A DNA stretch of 19,198 nucleotides from Ardenticatenales bacterium (GTDB lineage Bacteria; Chloroflexota; Anaerolineae; Ardenticatenales; Ardenticatenaceae). Position 1 is the first letter of the stretch. Each line of letters begins with the position of its first letter. Positions 8,729-15,101 of this stretch are shown piece after piece. The DNA lies in NCBI GenBank assembly GCA_013812995.1, contig JACCSL010000534.1, forward strand, positions 1 through 19,198, given 5' to 3'. Below the pieces are notes generated by a model. The model saw only the letters and a program-made list of their open reading frames with translations. It was not told the origin of the DNA and made no database searches. Both the position numbers and the translations under genes were made by a program.

Positions 8729-9028
8729 CTAGACTTCTTTTTGTGTGCTACAGCCAAGAACGCTGCACCAGCCACCGGCGACGGCATCAAGGGCCTCGTC
8801 AGTGAGCAGTTCGCTCTCAAGGGCATCGGTGGGGTTCTGGGGGAGGACGAAGTAGCGGGTATTGCCACCCTCTTCGAGGACCTTGATCTCCAGGTGATCC
8901 GGCACCTGCTCGCCGTACTCGCGCAGGACCTCACGGGGGTTGCTAACGAGGCGCGTTTTGAAGGCTTCGTCCTTCCAGGCACGGGTGATCAACTGCATCT
9001 CGACGCTGGGATTCTGTGTCGCTTCCAT
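8729..9028 (-). CDS. lanthipeptide precursor A (NHLP leader, core WCSVLGCSTQKEV)
   Basis: A 99-residue precursor. The 86-residue leader has the nitrile-hydratase-alpha-like fold signature (RAWKDEAFKTRL, NPREVLREYG, then VPDHLEIKVLEE) and ends in LTDEALDAVAGG. This is the NHLP leader family (TIGR03793-like). The leader guides LanM and is removed by the C39 peptidase after Gly85-Gly86. The 13-residue core has Cys2, Ser3, Cys7, Ser8 and Thr9. It could form two (methyl)lanthionines, for instance Ser3-Cys7 plus a ring from Cys2 to Ser8 or Thr9. The ATG at 9026-9028 is preceded by AGAGGA with a six-base spacer. The gene is a recent duplicate of the one 79 bp upstream. Family assignment is secure; ring topology is inference. 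Confidence 0.93.
   Translation of the reverse strand: MEATQNPSVEMQLITRAWKDEAFKTRLVSNPREVLREYGEQVPDHLEIKVLEEGGNTRYFVLPQNPTDALESELLTDEALDAVAGGWCSVLGCSTQKEV
8761..8983. repeat. tandem duplication copy 1 (precursor leader DNA)
   Basis: This 223-bp segment matches 9146-9368 at a constant offset of 385 bases. I count about 17 differences, roughly 92% identity. The shared stretch covers most of the leader and the start of the core; the match ends just inside the core, so leaders are kept while core tails differ. Confidence 0.85.
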
Positions 9029-9060
9029 GATAAATCCTCTATACGTAATTAAGGGGTTGA

Positions 9061-9093
9061 TAAAAAGATAGGAGAGATCAGTTCTGCGTCTCC
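9061..9093 (-). promoter_or_regulatory. weak stem-loop plus U-run between the two precursor genes
   Basis: On the minus transcript GGAGA (from 9089-9093) can pair with TCTCC (from 9071-9075) across a 13-base loop. TATCTTTTTA follows at 9061-9070. A five-pair stem with a U-rich tail could attenuate transcription between the precursor genes, but the stem is short and the element could be chance. Confidence 0.25.
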
Positions 9094-9107
9094 CCCAGAA
9101 TGATCGA

Positions 9108-9419
9108 TTATTGCTGGTCTACCTGCTGAAAACTACAGTAAATCACGCTGCACCAGCCACCGGCGACGGCATCAAGGGCCTCATCAGTGAGCAGTTCGCT
9201 CTCAAGGGCAGCGGTGGGGTCCTGGGGGAGGACGAAGTAGCGGGTATTGCCACCCTCTTCGAGGACCTTGATCTCTAGGTGATCAGGCACCTGCTCGCCG
9301 TACTCACGCAGAACCTCACGAGGGTTGGTCAGCAGCCGTGTCTTGAAGGCTTCATCCTTCCATGCACGCGCGATGATAGTTTGTTCAAAACTACTTTGCT
9401 GGGACTGAACCTGATTCAT
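9108..9419 (-). CDS. lanthipeptide precursor B (NHLP leader, core WCSVIYCSFQQVDQQ)
   Basis: A 103-residue precursor. The start is set at the ATG 9417-9419 because GAGGAG lies seven bases upstream; an in-frame ATG at 9434 would place the start before its own ribosome-binding site. The leader (residues 1-88) closely matches that of precursor A (ARAWKDEAFKTRLL, NPREVLREYG, LTDEALDAVAGG) and ends at Gly87-Gly88. The 15-residue core contains only two dehydratable residues, Ser3 and Ser8, and two Cys, at 2 and 7. If both lanthionines form, the choices are Ser3-Cys7 with Cys2-Ser8 (interlocked), or two strained adjacent-residue rings. It is the first gene after the 350-bp intergenic region with the candidate promoter. 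It shares GGWCSVxxCS with precursor A, while the core tails differ. Confidence 0.93.
   Translation of the reverse strand: MNQVQSQQSSFEQTIIARAWKDEAFKTRLLTNPREVLREYGEQVPDHLEIKVLEEGGNTRYFVLPQDPTAALESELLTDEALDAVAGGWCSVIYCSFQQVDQQ
9146..9368. repeat. tandem duplication copy 2 (precursor leader DNA)
   Basis: Partner of the 223-bp segment at 8761-8983, same orientation, no gaps. Most differences sit in third codon positions or in a short patch encoding the leader segment after AFKTRL. Confidence 0.85.
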
Positions 9420-9567
9420 ATAGGTACTCCTCATAATAGTGAGTGGATAAAAATGCGGGCATGAAGGTTGGCATCAAGTTCCATAAGCACACTGAAACCC
9501 CTGGACATCAGGGATAAGTTTAGTTAGGAAAGGGAGTATGAGTGTTCAACCTCGGGGTAATGATGAA

Positions 9568-9598
9568 GGGTGTGGTAGGGAGGTAGGGTTAAGAAGGG
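9568..9598 (+). other. candidate G-quadruplex motif in the precursor leader
   Basis: Four GGG runs at 9568-9570, 9578-9580, 9586-9588 and 9596-9598 are spaced by 7, 5 and 7 bases, matching the canonical G3 N1-7 rule. The G strand is the template strand for the precursor mRNA, so the transcript carries the C-rich complement. A further GGGG lies nearby at 9554-9557. Whether it folds is unknown. Confidence 0.5.
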
Positions 9599-9674
9599 TT
9601 AGGATAAGGAGGATAGAATGTAGGATAGTGTTAGCCCCCAACGCTTCATTGGATTGAGTCTTATTGGTTAGTAT

Positions 9675-9683
9675 TTGTGACAA
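9675..9683. promoter_or_regulatory. candidate operator TTGTGACAA upstream of precursor genes
   Basis: A 9-bp palindrome with an odd centre (TTGT-G-ACAA) lies 36 bases downstream of the proposed -10, in the leader. The identical word occurs at 18634-18642 in the other large intergenic region, also just downstream of a promoter-like pair. It is a candidate binding site for the cluster regulator. It does not match the CRP (TGTGA-N6-TCACA) or FNR consensus. Confidence 0.4.
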
Positions 9684-9719
9684 CTCGTAGTAAGACTTGG
9701 GTACTACTCATTCAACTCG

Positions 9720-9748
9720 ACTTTACCATTATCCGTCTACTCTGTCAA
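9720..9748 (-). promoter_or_regulatory. candidate sigma70-type promoter for precursor operon
   Basis: On the minus strand a perfect -35 TTGACA (9743-9748) is followed by a 17-base spacer and -10 TAAAGT (9720-9725, four of six matches). A start site near 9713 is expected. It lies just after the glycosyltransferase stop and in the correct orientation for the precursor genes. Confidence 0.5.
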
Positions 9749-9769
9749 ACACCCTCTATGTACTTTTGT

Positions 9770-10969
9770 TTAGCCAGTTTTATGCGGAGCAAGTTGTTCC
9801 AGGCAGGCGATGGCTGCCTCTGGCTCACGTTGAGCCTGAAATGCGCTCTGCAACTTCTGGGATCGCTGATACATTGGCTGGTCATCCAACAATCCCTGCA
9901 CAGCCTGACTGATCAGTACTGGACTCAGGTGGAACAGATCGAGTTCACACGCGACGCCGTGCCGCTGGCAGCGATCGAGAATAGGCTGCTGCTCTCCATC
10001 ACGACTGACGATCAACATCATGGGCACCCCGTGTGTAAGGGCCCCAAGAACCGCTGTCGTGGTACTACTTGAGATCACCAAGCGTGTATAAGGCAGCACG
10101 GCTCCCTGGGGAATGTGGGGTCGTGCGAAAAAATTGGCGGGCAGGGAACCCATCTCTTCGCCCAACCTGCCTACGGAAGCCACCACCCGGATGGGTTTAT
10201 CAGCCAGAGCGTCGCACAGGGCAGGCCAGAAACTACGGCCCTCATGGATGCGGCCTGGCTGCACGTAAAGGATTGGCTCCTGGCAAGCCAGCGCCTCCTC
10301 CAGCCATCTCTGGAGCGCGGGCTCTACTCTCTGCTTTGGTTCCCACAGCCAGTCCCCAATCTGCTGAACGCGATCGGGTAAGAGCTCGCTTTCCCCCTCG
10401 AAATCAGGGACATTACGCAGCAAGAACAAGTCTCCCAGAAGGGGGCTGTCATGATACTGTTCTACCTCGCGGGCAGGACGACCAAAGAGGGAGCGCGCGG
10501 CGTTATAGGCAGCAAGAATCGATGTGTGGGTATGGACAGCGCGTTGTTCCTCAGGAGACTCCGGACTTTGATGGATAGACAATGTCTTCTTGGGGTACAT
10601 ATAAACGGCCTGCCCCACGATAGCCACTGGGAGCTGATACCACTCGGCCACAAGGAGCGGGCCCAGCACTAGCTGTTGCCCGACGATCACCTGCGGGTCG
10701 AACTCCCGCAAGGCGTAATGGAGATGCTTGACCTGACGGGCAGTTTCGTGGGGATGGGTCAGCAATTTCGTCTCAAAGCTTCGCCCATCCTCAGGCCCAA
10801 AGGGAATTCGCGGAATATTTTGCTGGTCTAGCAACTCTCTTCCCATCGGGCTGGTGGCGATGGCGACCTCGTGGCCCCGCTGCTGTAGGTGCTTAGCGAG
10901 GCCAATCATGGGGTAGATGAAACCAGGTGTATCGAGAGAACACAAGAGATAGCGTGTTGGGTTTTCCAT
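9770..10969 (-). CDS. GT-B glycosyltransferase, MGT/UGT-like (GT1 type)
   Basis: A 399-residue protein numbered from the ATG at 10967-10969. A GTG at 10993 would overlap the lanM stop; AGGTGA overlapping that stop gives a spacer of about ten bases to the ATG. The N-terminal half has the acceptor-domain opening RYLLCSLDTPGFIYPMIGLA and RGHEVAIATSP typical of macrolide/UDP-type glycosyltransferases. The C-terminal half has a nucleotide-sugar-binding region (IPQGAVLPYTRLVISS, LGALTHGVPMMLI, then DGEQQPIL). The usual His-Gly-Gly stretch before the ALxHGVP motif reads SSSTTT instead. It begins 14 bp after lanM, so it should be co-transcribed and act on the modified peptide in the cytoplasm. No sugar-nucleotide biosynthesis genes are present, so a common cellular donor or genes elsewhere are implied. 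Possible glycosylation sites are core Ser/Thr, Tyr or the Trp indole (NAI-112 precedent). Confidence 0.87.
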   Translation of the reverse strand: MENPTRYLLCSLDTPGFIYPMIGLAKHLQQRGHEVAIATSPMGRELLDQQNIPRIPFGPEDGRSFETKLLTHPHETARQVKHLHYALREFDPQVIVGQQLVLGPLLVAEWYQLPVAIVGQAVYMYPKKTLSIHQSPESPEEQRAVHTHTSILAAYNAARSLFGRPAREVEQYHDSPLLGDLFLLRNVPDFEGESELLPDRVQQIGDWLWEPKQRVEPALQRWLEEALACQEPILYVQPGRIHEGRSFWPALCDALADKPIRVVASVGRLGEEMGSLPANFFARPHIPQGAVLPYTRLVISSSTTTAVLGALTHGVPMMLIVSRDGEQQPILDRCQRHGVACELDLFHLSPVLISQAVQGLLDDQPMYQRSQKLQSAFQAQREPEAAIACLEQLAPHKTG

Positions 10970-10983
10970 AACTCTCAGATCAC

Positions 10984-13900
10984 CTAGTTCCACAATAGGA
11001 GCGAAGGAAGTTGATCGGGGTAAGCCACACGCAGCAAGGCATAGCCTATCCCCGCATTTCCGGTAAAGAGCCCAGGTTGATAAATATCGGCTGGAATATC
11101 GGGCGAGAACAAATAATTACCCTGCTCCTGCTTGCGCCGCACCAGTTGAGATGCCCAGCGTCGTGCCATATCGTGCCAGGTTGGCTCCGACAACTGTTGC
11201 CCGGCGACCGTGAGTAGTTCCATACGTCCGAAATTACCACAGCAGAGATGATCGATCCCCCGGAGCCCCAATTCCTGGGTGCTCGTCAAGGCACACTCGA
11301 TTTCCTCTCGGGTGGTTTCATCCGCCCGTTTGGGCCAGTTGGCAAGTCGAGCCAAGCCAATGCCCGGCGCACCATGACACCAGGTTGTCATAATCGCCTT
11401 GGTCGGGGCTCCTGCGTAGGGAAGCCAGTTATTGATCTCGGGAACGAACAAGGCTCTTTCATAGGCCAGTGCTTCCTGGGCTGCCTCGTAGAAGGCTACC
11501 TCGTCGGTTTCGTCGTGAAGGCAGAACAGTGCATAGGCAATACCTGCCGCACCATGTAAAAAGCCAGTCAGGCACTTTCCATCCGAGAGCGCCCATGCCT
11601 GATGACCTGTCTCGGTCGGGGATCGTCTTCTTAAAAGGTGCTCCCCACAGAGACGGGCCTGTTCTAGGAGTTCAGGCGACCGGGCTTGTTGGTGAAGGGT
11701 GAGCAATGCCAAGATGGCACCCGCCGTTCCCCGGGCGAGATCAAAATGCTCATCTGCCTCGATCCGTTCTGACGTGATCAGCCGTGCAGCCTGGAGAGCA
11801 TCATCCAAGAGTTTCGGGTCGTTCAAGAAGGAGGCGCAACGCGCCAGCGTATAGACAAGCGAGCCAAGGCCCGTGGCGATTCCCAATCCAATACGTTCTG
11901 CCAGGCGATCATGGACTGTCGGCTCGTAGAGATGGTGGCGCAGAAGCTTGAGCGTCCCCAGGCACATCTCGTGGTAACGGGGCTGTTTCGTGATATGGGC
12001 TAGCGCGGCAAAAAAGAACGCGATACCGCCACTGCCATTGTACAGGTCATAATCCATCGGTTGTAGACGGTACCGCTTTGCGTAAAGCACATAACCAAGC
12101 GCAATCCAACTCAGACTTCCATCGCGCGATCGAATGGCACGCTGCTGGAGACCCTCTGCAATCGTCTCGGCCTCTGCCACCAACTCATCTGCCGAGAGAG
12201 AAACGGTATTATTCAACTCAGCGGCTGCGTAATACCAATCTCCGCTACCGGCGGGCCGCATGACCCGTGAGTAGAGCGAGGCTCGAATGAAAGCAATTTG
12301 CTGCTCCATATCTTCGTGGCTCAAGGAGGCCAGTCGTTCCCGCACGAGGGCAGCCACAGGGCGATCAAAATAATGGATTTGTCCCTCACTGGTAGTATCG
12401 TCCAAGACCTCACTGGTCGCGGCCAGGGTGAAGATAGGGATATCGTGAATCTCTAGTGCCTGTCGCTCGATCTCTGTGAGCGGCCAGCCCATAGGACGGG
12501 TCGCATCGGCTTCGACCAGGGGAGCGTTCACTGCATCTAACACGATGCTACGGTCAATGCCATTGCGCAGGAATTTGGGCAATAACGCATTTTCGAGGGT
12601 TTTGAAATAGCGCCCTGTATTGCGGAAGATAAAACGGACGCTCTGAGCAAAGAGCGGTTCGAGCGGCGTTGACTCTCCTAGTAGGACGGCGTTGTTGGTC
12701 ATCAAACATTCATAGACTTCTTGAAAGCCCACCACTAGCGAATCGATATAATCCGCCAGCGAGACGGGCTGTCCGTTGAGCGTGGGCAAATTAGCAGCGT
12801 GCTCCAGACGGTAATACTCGGTCTGGAGCGCCATCTGGTCGGTGTTCACCTGATCCCACCGAGCCACCCGGACGCCAGTTTCCTGGCCGGGCGTGGCGCT
12901 GAGCCCACTCCCATCGAAACTCTGCCCATCGGCGCGGAAGTTCCAGATAGGAAGAAACCCGGTACGCAGCACCGACTGATTGAGAAGCTCCGCGGCATGC
13001 GTTTGTGCTTCGGTATTGCCTGCATCAAGCCGCACCTCGCGGCTGGTTCTCTGATGCATCAGGGCTTCCATATCGATGAGCACGGGGTGCTCTCCACAGG
13101 CAATAATATTCTCGTGATGGTTATCTGTTGCCTCCAGCGCGTAAAGCAGTGCCAGCAACATACCAGCGCGCTGGTAATATCGGTGAACCTCCTCTTCACT
13201 CTGGCAGGGGCGGTGGGGAACATACTCGACCCAGCCATACCTGCCACGATTCAGGACCGCGAACGTTCGCAGCGGAAGCCGGAGGGACTGGTGGTTCATC
13301 CAGTCGATCAACTGATAGAACGCTTCCTCCAACCCAACATCTTTGGGTTTGTAGATGACCTTTGTTCCCGATGCAAAGGTGATCTGGAGAACCGTGCGCC
13401 CCCGATGATGGAAGTCGGAGAGATTACTCTTGAGTTCCTGGATGGGAAACAGAGGGTAAGCGGGCGGATCAAGCTGAAAACCTTGCGTCAGCGCGACTTG
13501 GTCCGCGTCAAGACGATGCAAAAATTCCCGAGTTGTCTCGATCCATAATTCCATCACCGTTCCAATCAGGCGCGCTAGAGCCGCGTATTCTTTAAGGAGT
13601 CGCGCCAGCCCACCCTGGTACAAGTTACGAACAAAGCTTTGATAGCGAAATCGCGAGGGCTCCGTTGTGCGCCACCCACTCAGGTTGCCAGACGCAGGGC
13701 GGTTACGGTGTGCCAGGCGGGCGATTGAAAATTCGAGTTCTAGACAGCGAGCACTCAACTCTGTTAGTCTCTCCAACAACCCTCGTTCCAGGCCAGCATG
13801 GGCCACTTCTGACAGAAGGTCGTACGTAGCCCCGGCTCCGGCCAGAACCCGTTGGCGGGCTACCTCGACAAAGGGGATAAATACGTCCTGATAGGGCAGC

Positions 13901-14268
13901 GCGTGCTCTGGGTCTGCGTAGAGGGGCAATATAGGTAACTCATCCTCTAGCGTCGACCCCAGCAGGGAGCGAGCAAGGTGTACAGCATCGCTCAGCAAGG
14001 TAGCCCAGCCGGGGATGGAATCCACACGAGCGGGCGCGCTCAGAAGGGCGGCTCGTACGGAGTCAAGGGTAAGGCCGTCCCAGGCCAATCGTTTCTCGAA
14101 GTCCGCCTGATCCGCCTTCGCGACCAGTTGGACCCATTGATCCAACGCGGCTTGCACCCTGGCATCTTGCTCAGGGCCATTCACCACCACGCCTGGACCT
14201 CCAAGCCGCTCCTGCAAGAGGGTCGCCTGGGTAACCAATGCTACAAGTTCTTCGGGGGAGAAAGACAT
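10984..14268 (-). CDS. lanM: class II lanthipeptide synthetase LanM ('CCG' type)
   Basis: This 1094-residue bifunctional enzyme phosphorylates and dehydrates core Ser/Thr, then adds Cys thiols to make (methyl)lanthionine. The N-terminal dehydratase (DUF4135) shows VIYKPKDVGLEEAF near 306 and DNHHENIIACGEHP...LIDMEALMH near 385-405. The C-terminal LanC-like cyclase begins near 740 (YNGSGGIAFFFAAL) and carries CLTGFLHGAAG, TTWCHGAPGIGLARL and HLCCGNFGRMELL. Zinc ligands are expected at Cys964, Cys1009 and Cys1010, the third replacing the usual His (CHG). That places it with CCG-type LanM proteins such as ProcM, which tolerate varied cores. The ATG at 14266-14268 follows the ParA-like gene stop by 14 bp with a weak GGAA site. 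It is the central biosynthetic gene and sits between the regulatory block and the glycosyltransferase. Confidence 0.97.
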   Translation of the reverse strand: MSFSPEELVALVTQATLLQERLGGPGVVVNGPEQDARVQAALDQWVQLVAKADQADFEKRLAWDGLTLDSVRAALLSAPARVDSIPGWATLLSDAVHLARSLLGSTLEDELPILPLYADPEHALPYQDVFIPFVEVARQRVLAGAGATYDLLSEVAHAGLERGLLERLTELSARCLELEFSIARLAHRNRPASGNLSGWRTTEPSRFRYQSFVRNLYQGGLARLLKEYAALARLIGTVMELWIETTREFLHRLDADQVALTQGFQLDPPAYPLFPIQELKSNLSDFHHRGRTVLQITFASGTKVIYKPKDVGLEEAFYQLIDWMNHQSLRLPLRTFAVLNRGRYGWVEYVPHRPCQSEEEVHRYYQRAGMLLALLYALEATDNHHENIIACGEHPVLIDMEALMHQRTSREVRLDAGNTEAQTHAAELLNQSVLRTGFLPIWNFRADGQSFDGSGLSATPGQETGVRVARWDQVNTDQMALQTEYYRLEHAANLPTLNGQPVSLADYIDSLVVGFQEVYECLMTNNAVLLGESTPLEPLFAQSVRFIFRNTGRYFKTLENALLPKFLRNGIDRSIVLDAVNAPLVEADATRPMGWPLTEIERQALEIHDIPIFTLAATSEVLDDTTSEGQIHYFDRPVAALVRERLASLSHEDMEQQIAFIRASLYSRVMRPAGSGDWYYAAAELNNTVSLSADELVAEAETIAEGLQQRAIRSRDGSLSWIALGYVLYAKRYRLQPMDYDLYNGSGGIAFFFAALAHITKQPRYHEMCLGTLKLLRHHLYEPTVHDRLAERIGLGIATGLGSLVYTLARCASFLNDPKLLDDALQAARLITSERIEADEHFDLARGTAGAILALLTLHQQARSPELLEQARLCGEHLLRRRSPTETGHQAWALSDGKCLTGFLHGAAGIAYALFCLHDETDEVAFYEAAQEALAYERALFVPEINNWLPYAGAPTKAIMTTWCHGAPGIGLARLANWPKRADETTREEIECALTSTQELGLRGIDHLCCGNFGRMELLTVAGQQLSEPTWHDMARRWASQLVRRKQEQGNYLFSPDIPADIYQPGLFTGNAGIGYALLRVAYPDQLPSLLLWN

Positions 14269-14282
14269 AAAAGTTCCGTTTT

Positions 14283-15026
14283 CTACAGCTGGTCGACCAG
14301 TTGCTGAATGCCCTCGCTAAAGGGGTGTCCGGGTGCTTTCAGGGCAAACAATTGTGAACTGGCATTCTGCGCCACTTCCAGCGACAAGGGCAGCAGGGCA
14401 GCGATCGGACACCCGTAGATCTCCTCAACCTTGCGCTGCACATCTGCGACATCGTAATCCGGGGGGATTTTGTTTACGATGAGCTTGATGTCCGGTACCC
14501 GAAGTCGTTGCGCTACGCTCACCGTCACACTGGTACCCTGGAAGTCTTGCTGATCAGGACGCAAAATGATGAGCAGTACATCGGAGATAGCAATCGAGAG
14601 TAAGGTTTCCTCGTTCAATCCGGGGTGAGTGTCGATCAAAAGATAATCGAGCTGCAATGCGGCAATCAACTCACGGAAGGCATTATGTATGGCGTTAGCA
14701 TCATACGACTCGCGCAATATACGGGCGATGTCGTTGGCCTTGATGCTGGAGGGAACCAGATGCACTGAGCCCCCAGAGGCCGCATCCGTGAATACCTGAT
14801 AGGCGGCCTGCTGAATCTGGCAAGTTCCCCAGAGATAATCATTAATAGTATTTACAATCGTGTTGGTATCCAGGCCAAAAATAACATGGATTCCAGGGGA
14901 TTGAATATCGCAATCAAAGACGCCTACCCGATGTCCCTGTTGGGCCAGCTTGGCTGCAATATTCGCCGTAATATTCGATTTTCCAGTTCCTCCGCGAAAG
15001 GAGTGGATCGAGATCACTTTGGTCAT
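14283..15026 (-). CDS. ParA/MinD-family ATPase
   Basis: A 247-residue SIMIBI-class ATPase. The deviant Walker A is IHSFRGGTGKSNITANIAA (about 7-25), in which Arg occupies the place of the usual first (signature) Lys. Walker A' is VGVFDCDIQSPG at about 34-45 and the Walker B-like strand is DYLLIDTHPGLNEETL. The C-terminal part has the family's LIVNKIPPD and a switch-like hydrophobic run (IAALLPLSLEV). No C-terminal amphipathic membrane helix of the MinD type and no DNA-binding domain are evident. ATG 15024-15026 is preceded by GGAG. It lies 75 bp after the Cache sensor gene and 14 bp before lanM, so it is almost certainly co-transcribed with the synthetase. It is too far from any parB/parS or plasmid context to be a simple partition gene. 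It could position the biosynthetic complex or act as a switch with the upstream regulator; this is inference. Confidence 0.9.
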   Translation of the reverse strand: MTKVISIHSFRGGTGKSNITANIAAKLAQQGHRVGVFDCDIQSPGIHVIFGLDTNTIVNTINDYLWGTCQIQQAAYQVFTDAASGGSVHLVPSSIKANDIARILRESYDANAIHNAFRELIAALQLDYLLIDTHPGLNEETLLSIAISDVLLIILRPDQQDFQGTSVTVSVAQRLRVPDIKLIVNKIPPDYDVADVQRKVEEIYGCPIAALLPLSLEVAQNASSQLFALKAPGHPFSEGIQQLVDQL

Positions 15027-15101
15027 CAGGTTGTCTCCACGAGTTATATACTTAGTGTTGGATAAGTGATGCGGGGCGGGTGTGAACCGGGTTGATGACG
15101 G

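Larger units (their letters stand above)
9420..9769 (-). promoter_or_regulatory. 350-bp intergenic region and long 5' leader of the precursor transcript
   Basis: There is no credible gene here. Read on the minus strand it holds a sigma70-like promoter (9720-9748) and a 9-bp palindrome (9675-9683). A pyrimidine-rich stretch follows at about 9561-9640, whose opposite strand is G-rich with repeated ggata and gggtta units. A small stem-loop CCCTG-ATGTC-CAGGG lies at 9499-9513, and the GAGGAG ribosome-binding site of precursor B is at the end. With a start near 9713 the untranslated leader would be about 290 bases. No clear terminator for the preceding glycosyltransferase gene was found. Confidence 0.6.

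Noticed and set aside
8570..9052. Plus-strand open frame of 160 codons across the hairpin and precursor A
   Set aside because: Its apparent protein is only the complement of the precursor leader; the minus-strand gene has leader family motifs and a good ribosome-binding site.
9420..9434. Upstream ATG at 9434 as the start of precursor B
   Set aside because: It would place the GAGGAG ribosome-binding site inside the coding region; the ATG at 9419 has ideal spacing.
9675..9683. TTGTGACAA read as half of a CRP site
   Set aside because: The second half TCACA at the correct spacing is absent at both copies; the word is better seen as its own short palindrome.
9661..9711. Minus-strand 16-codon ORF (MSSTQVLLRVVTNTNQ) starting about two bases after the predicted transcription start
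   Set aside because: It could be a leaderless leader peptide, but it has no ribosome-binding site, depends on an unproven start site and covers the palindrome; chance is as likely.
12799..13548. Plus-strand open frame of 249 codons
   Set aside because: Antisense to the dehydratase domain of lanM, whose motifs are intact; it is a by-product of GC-rich codon use.
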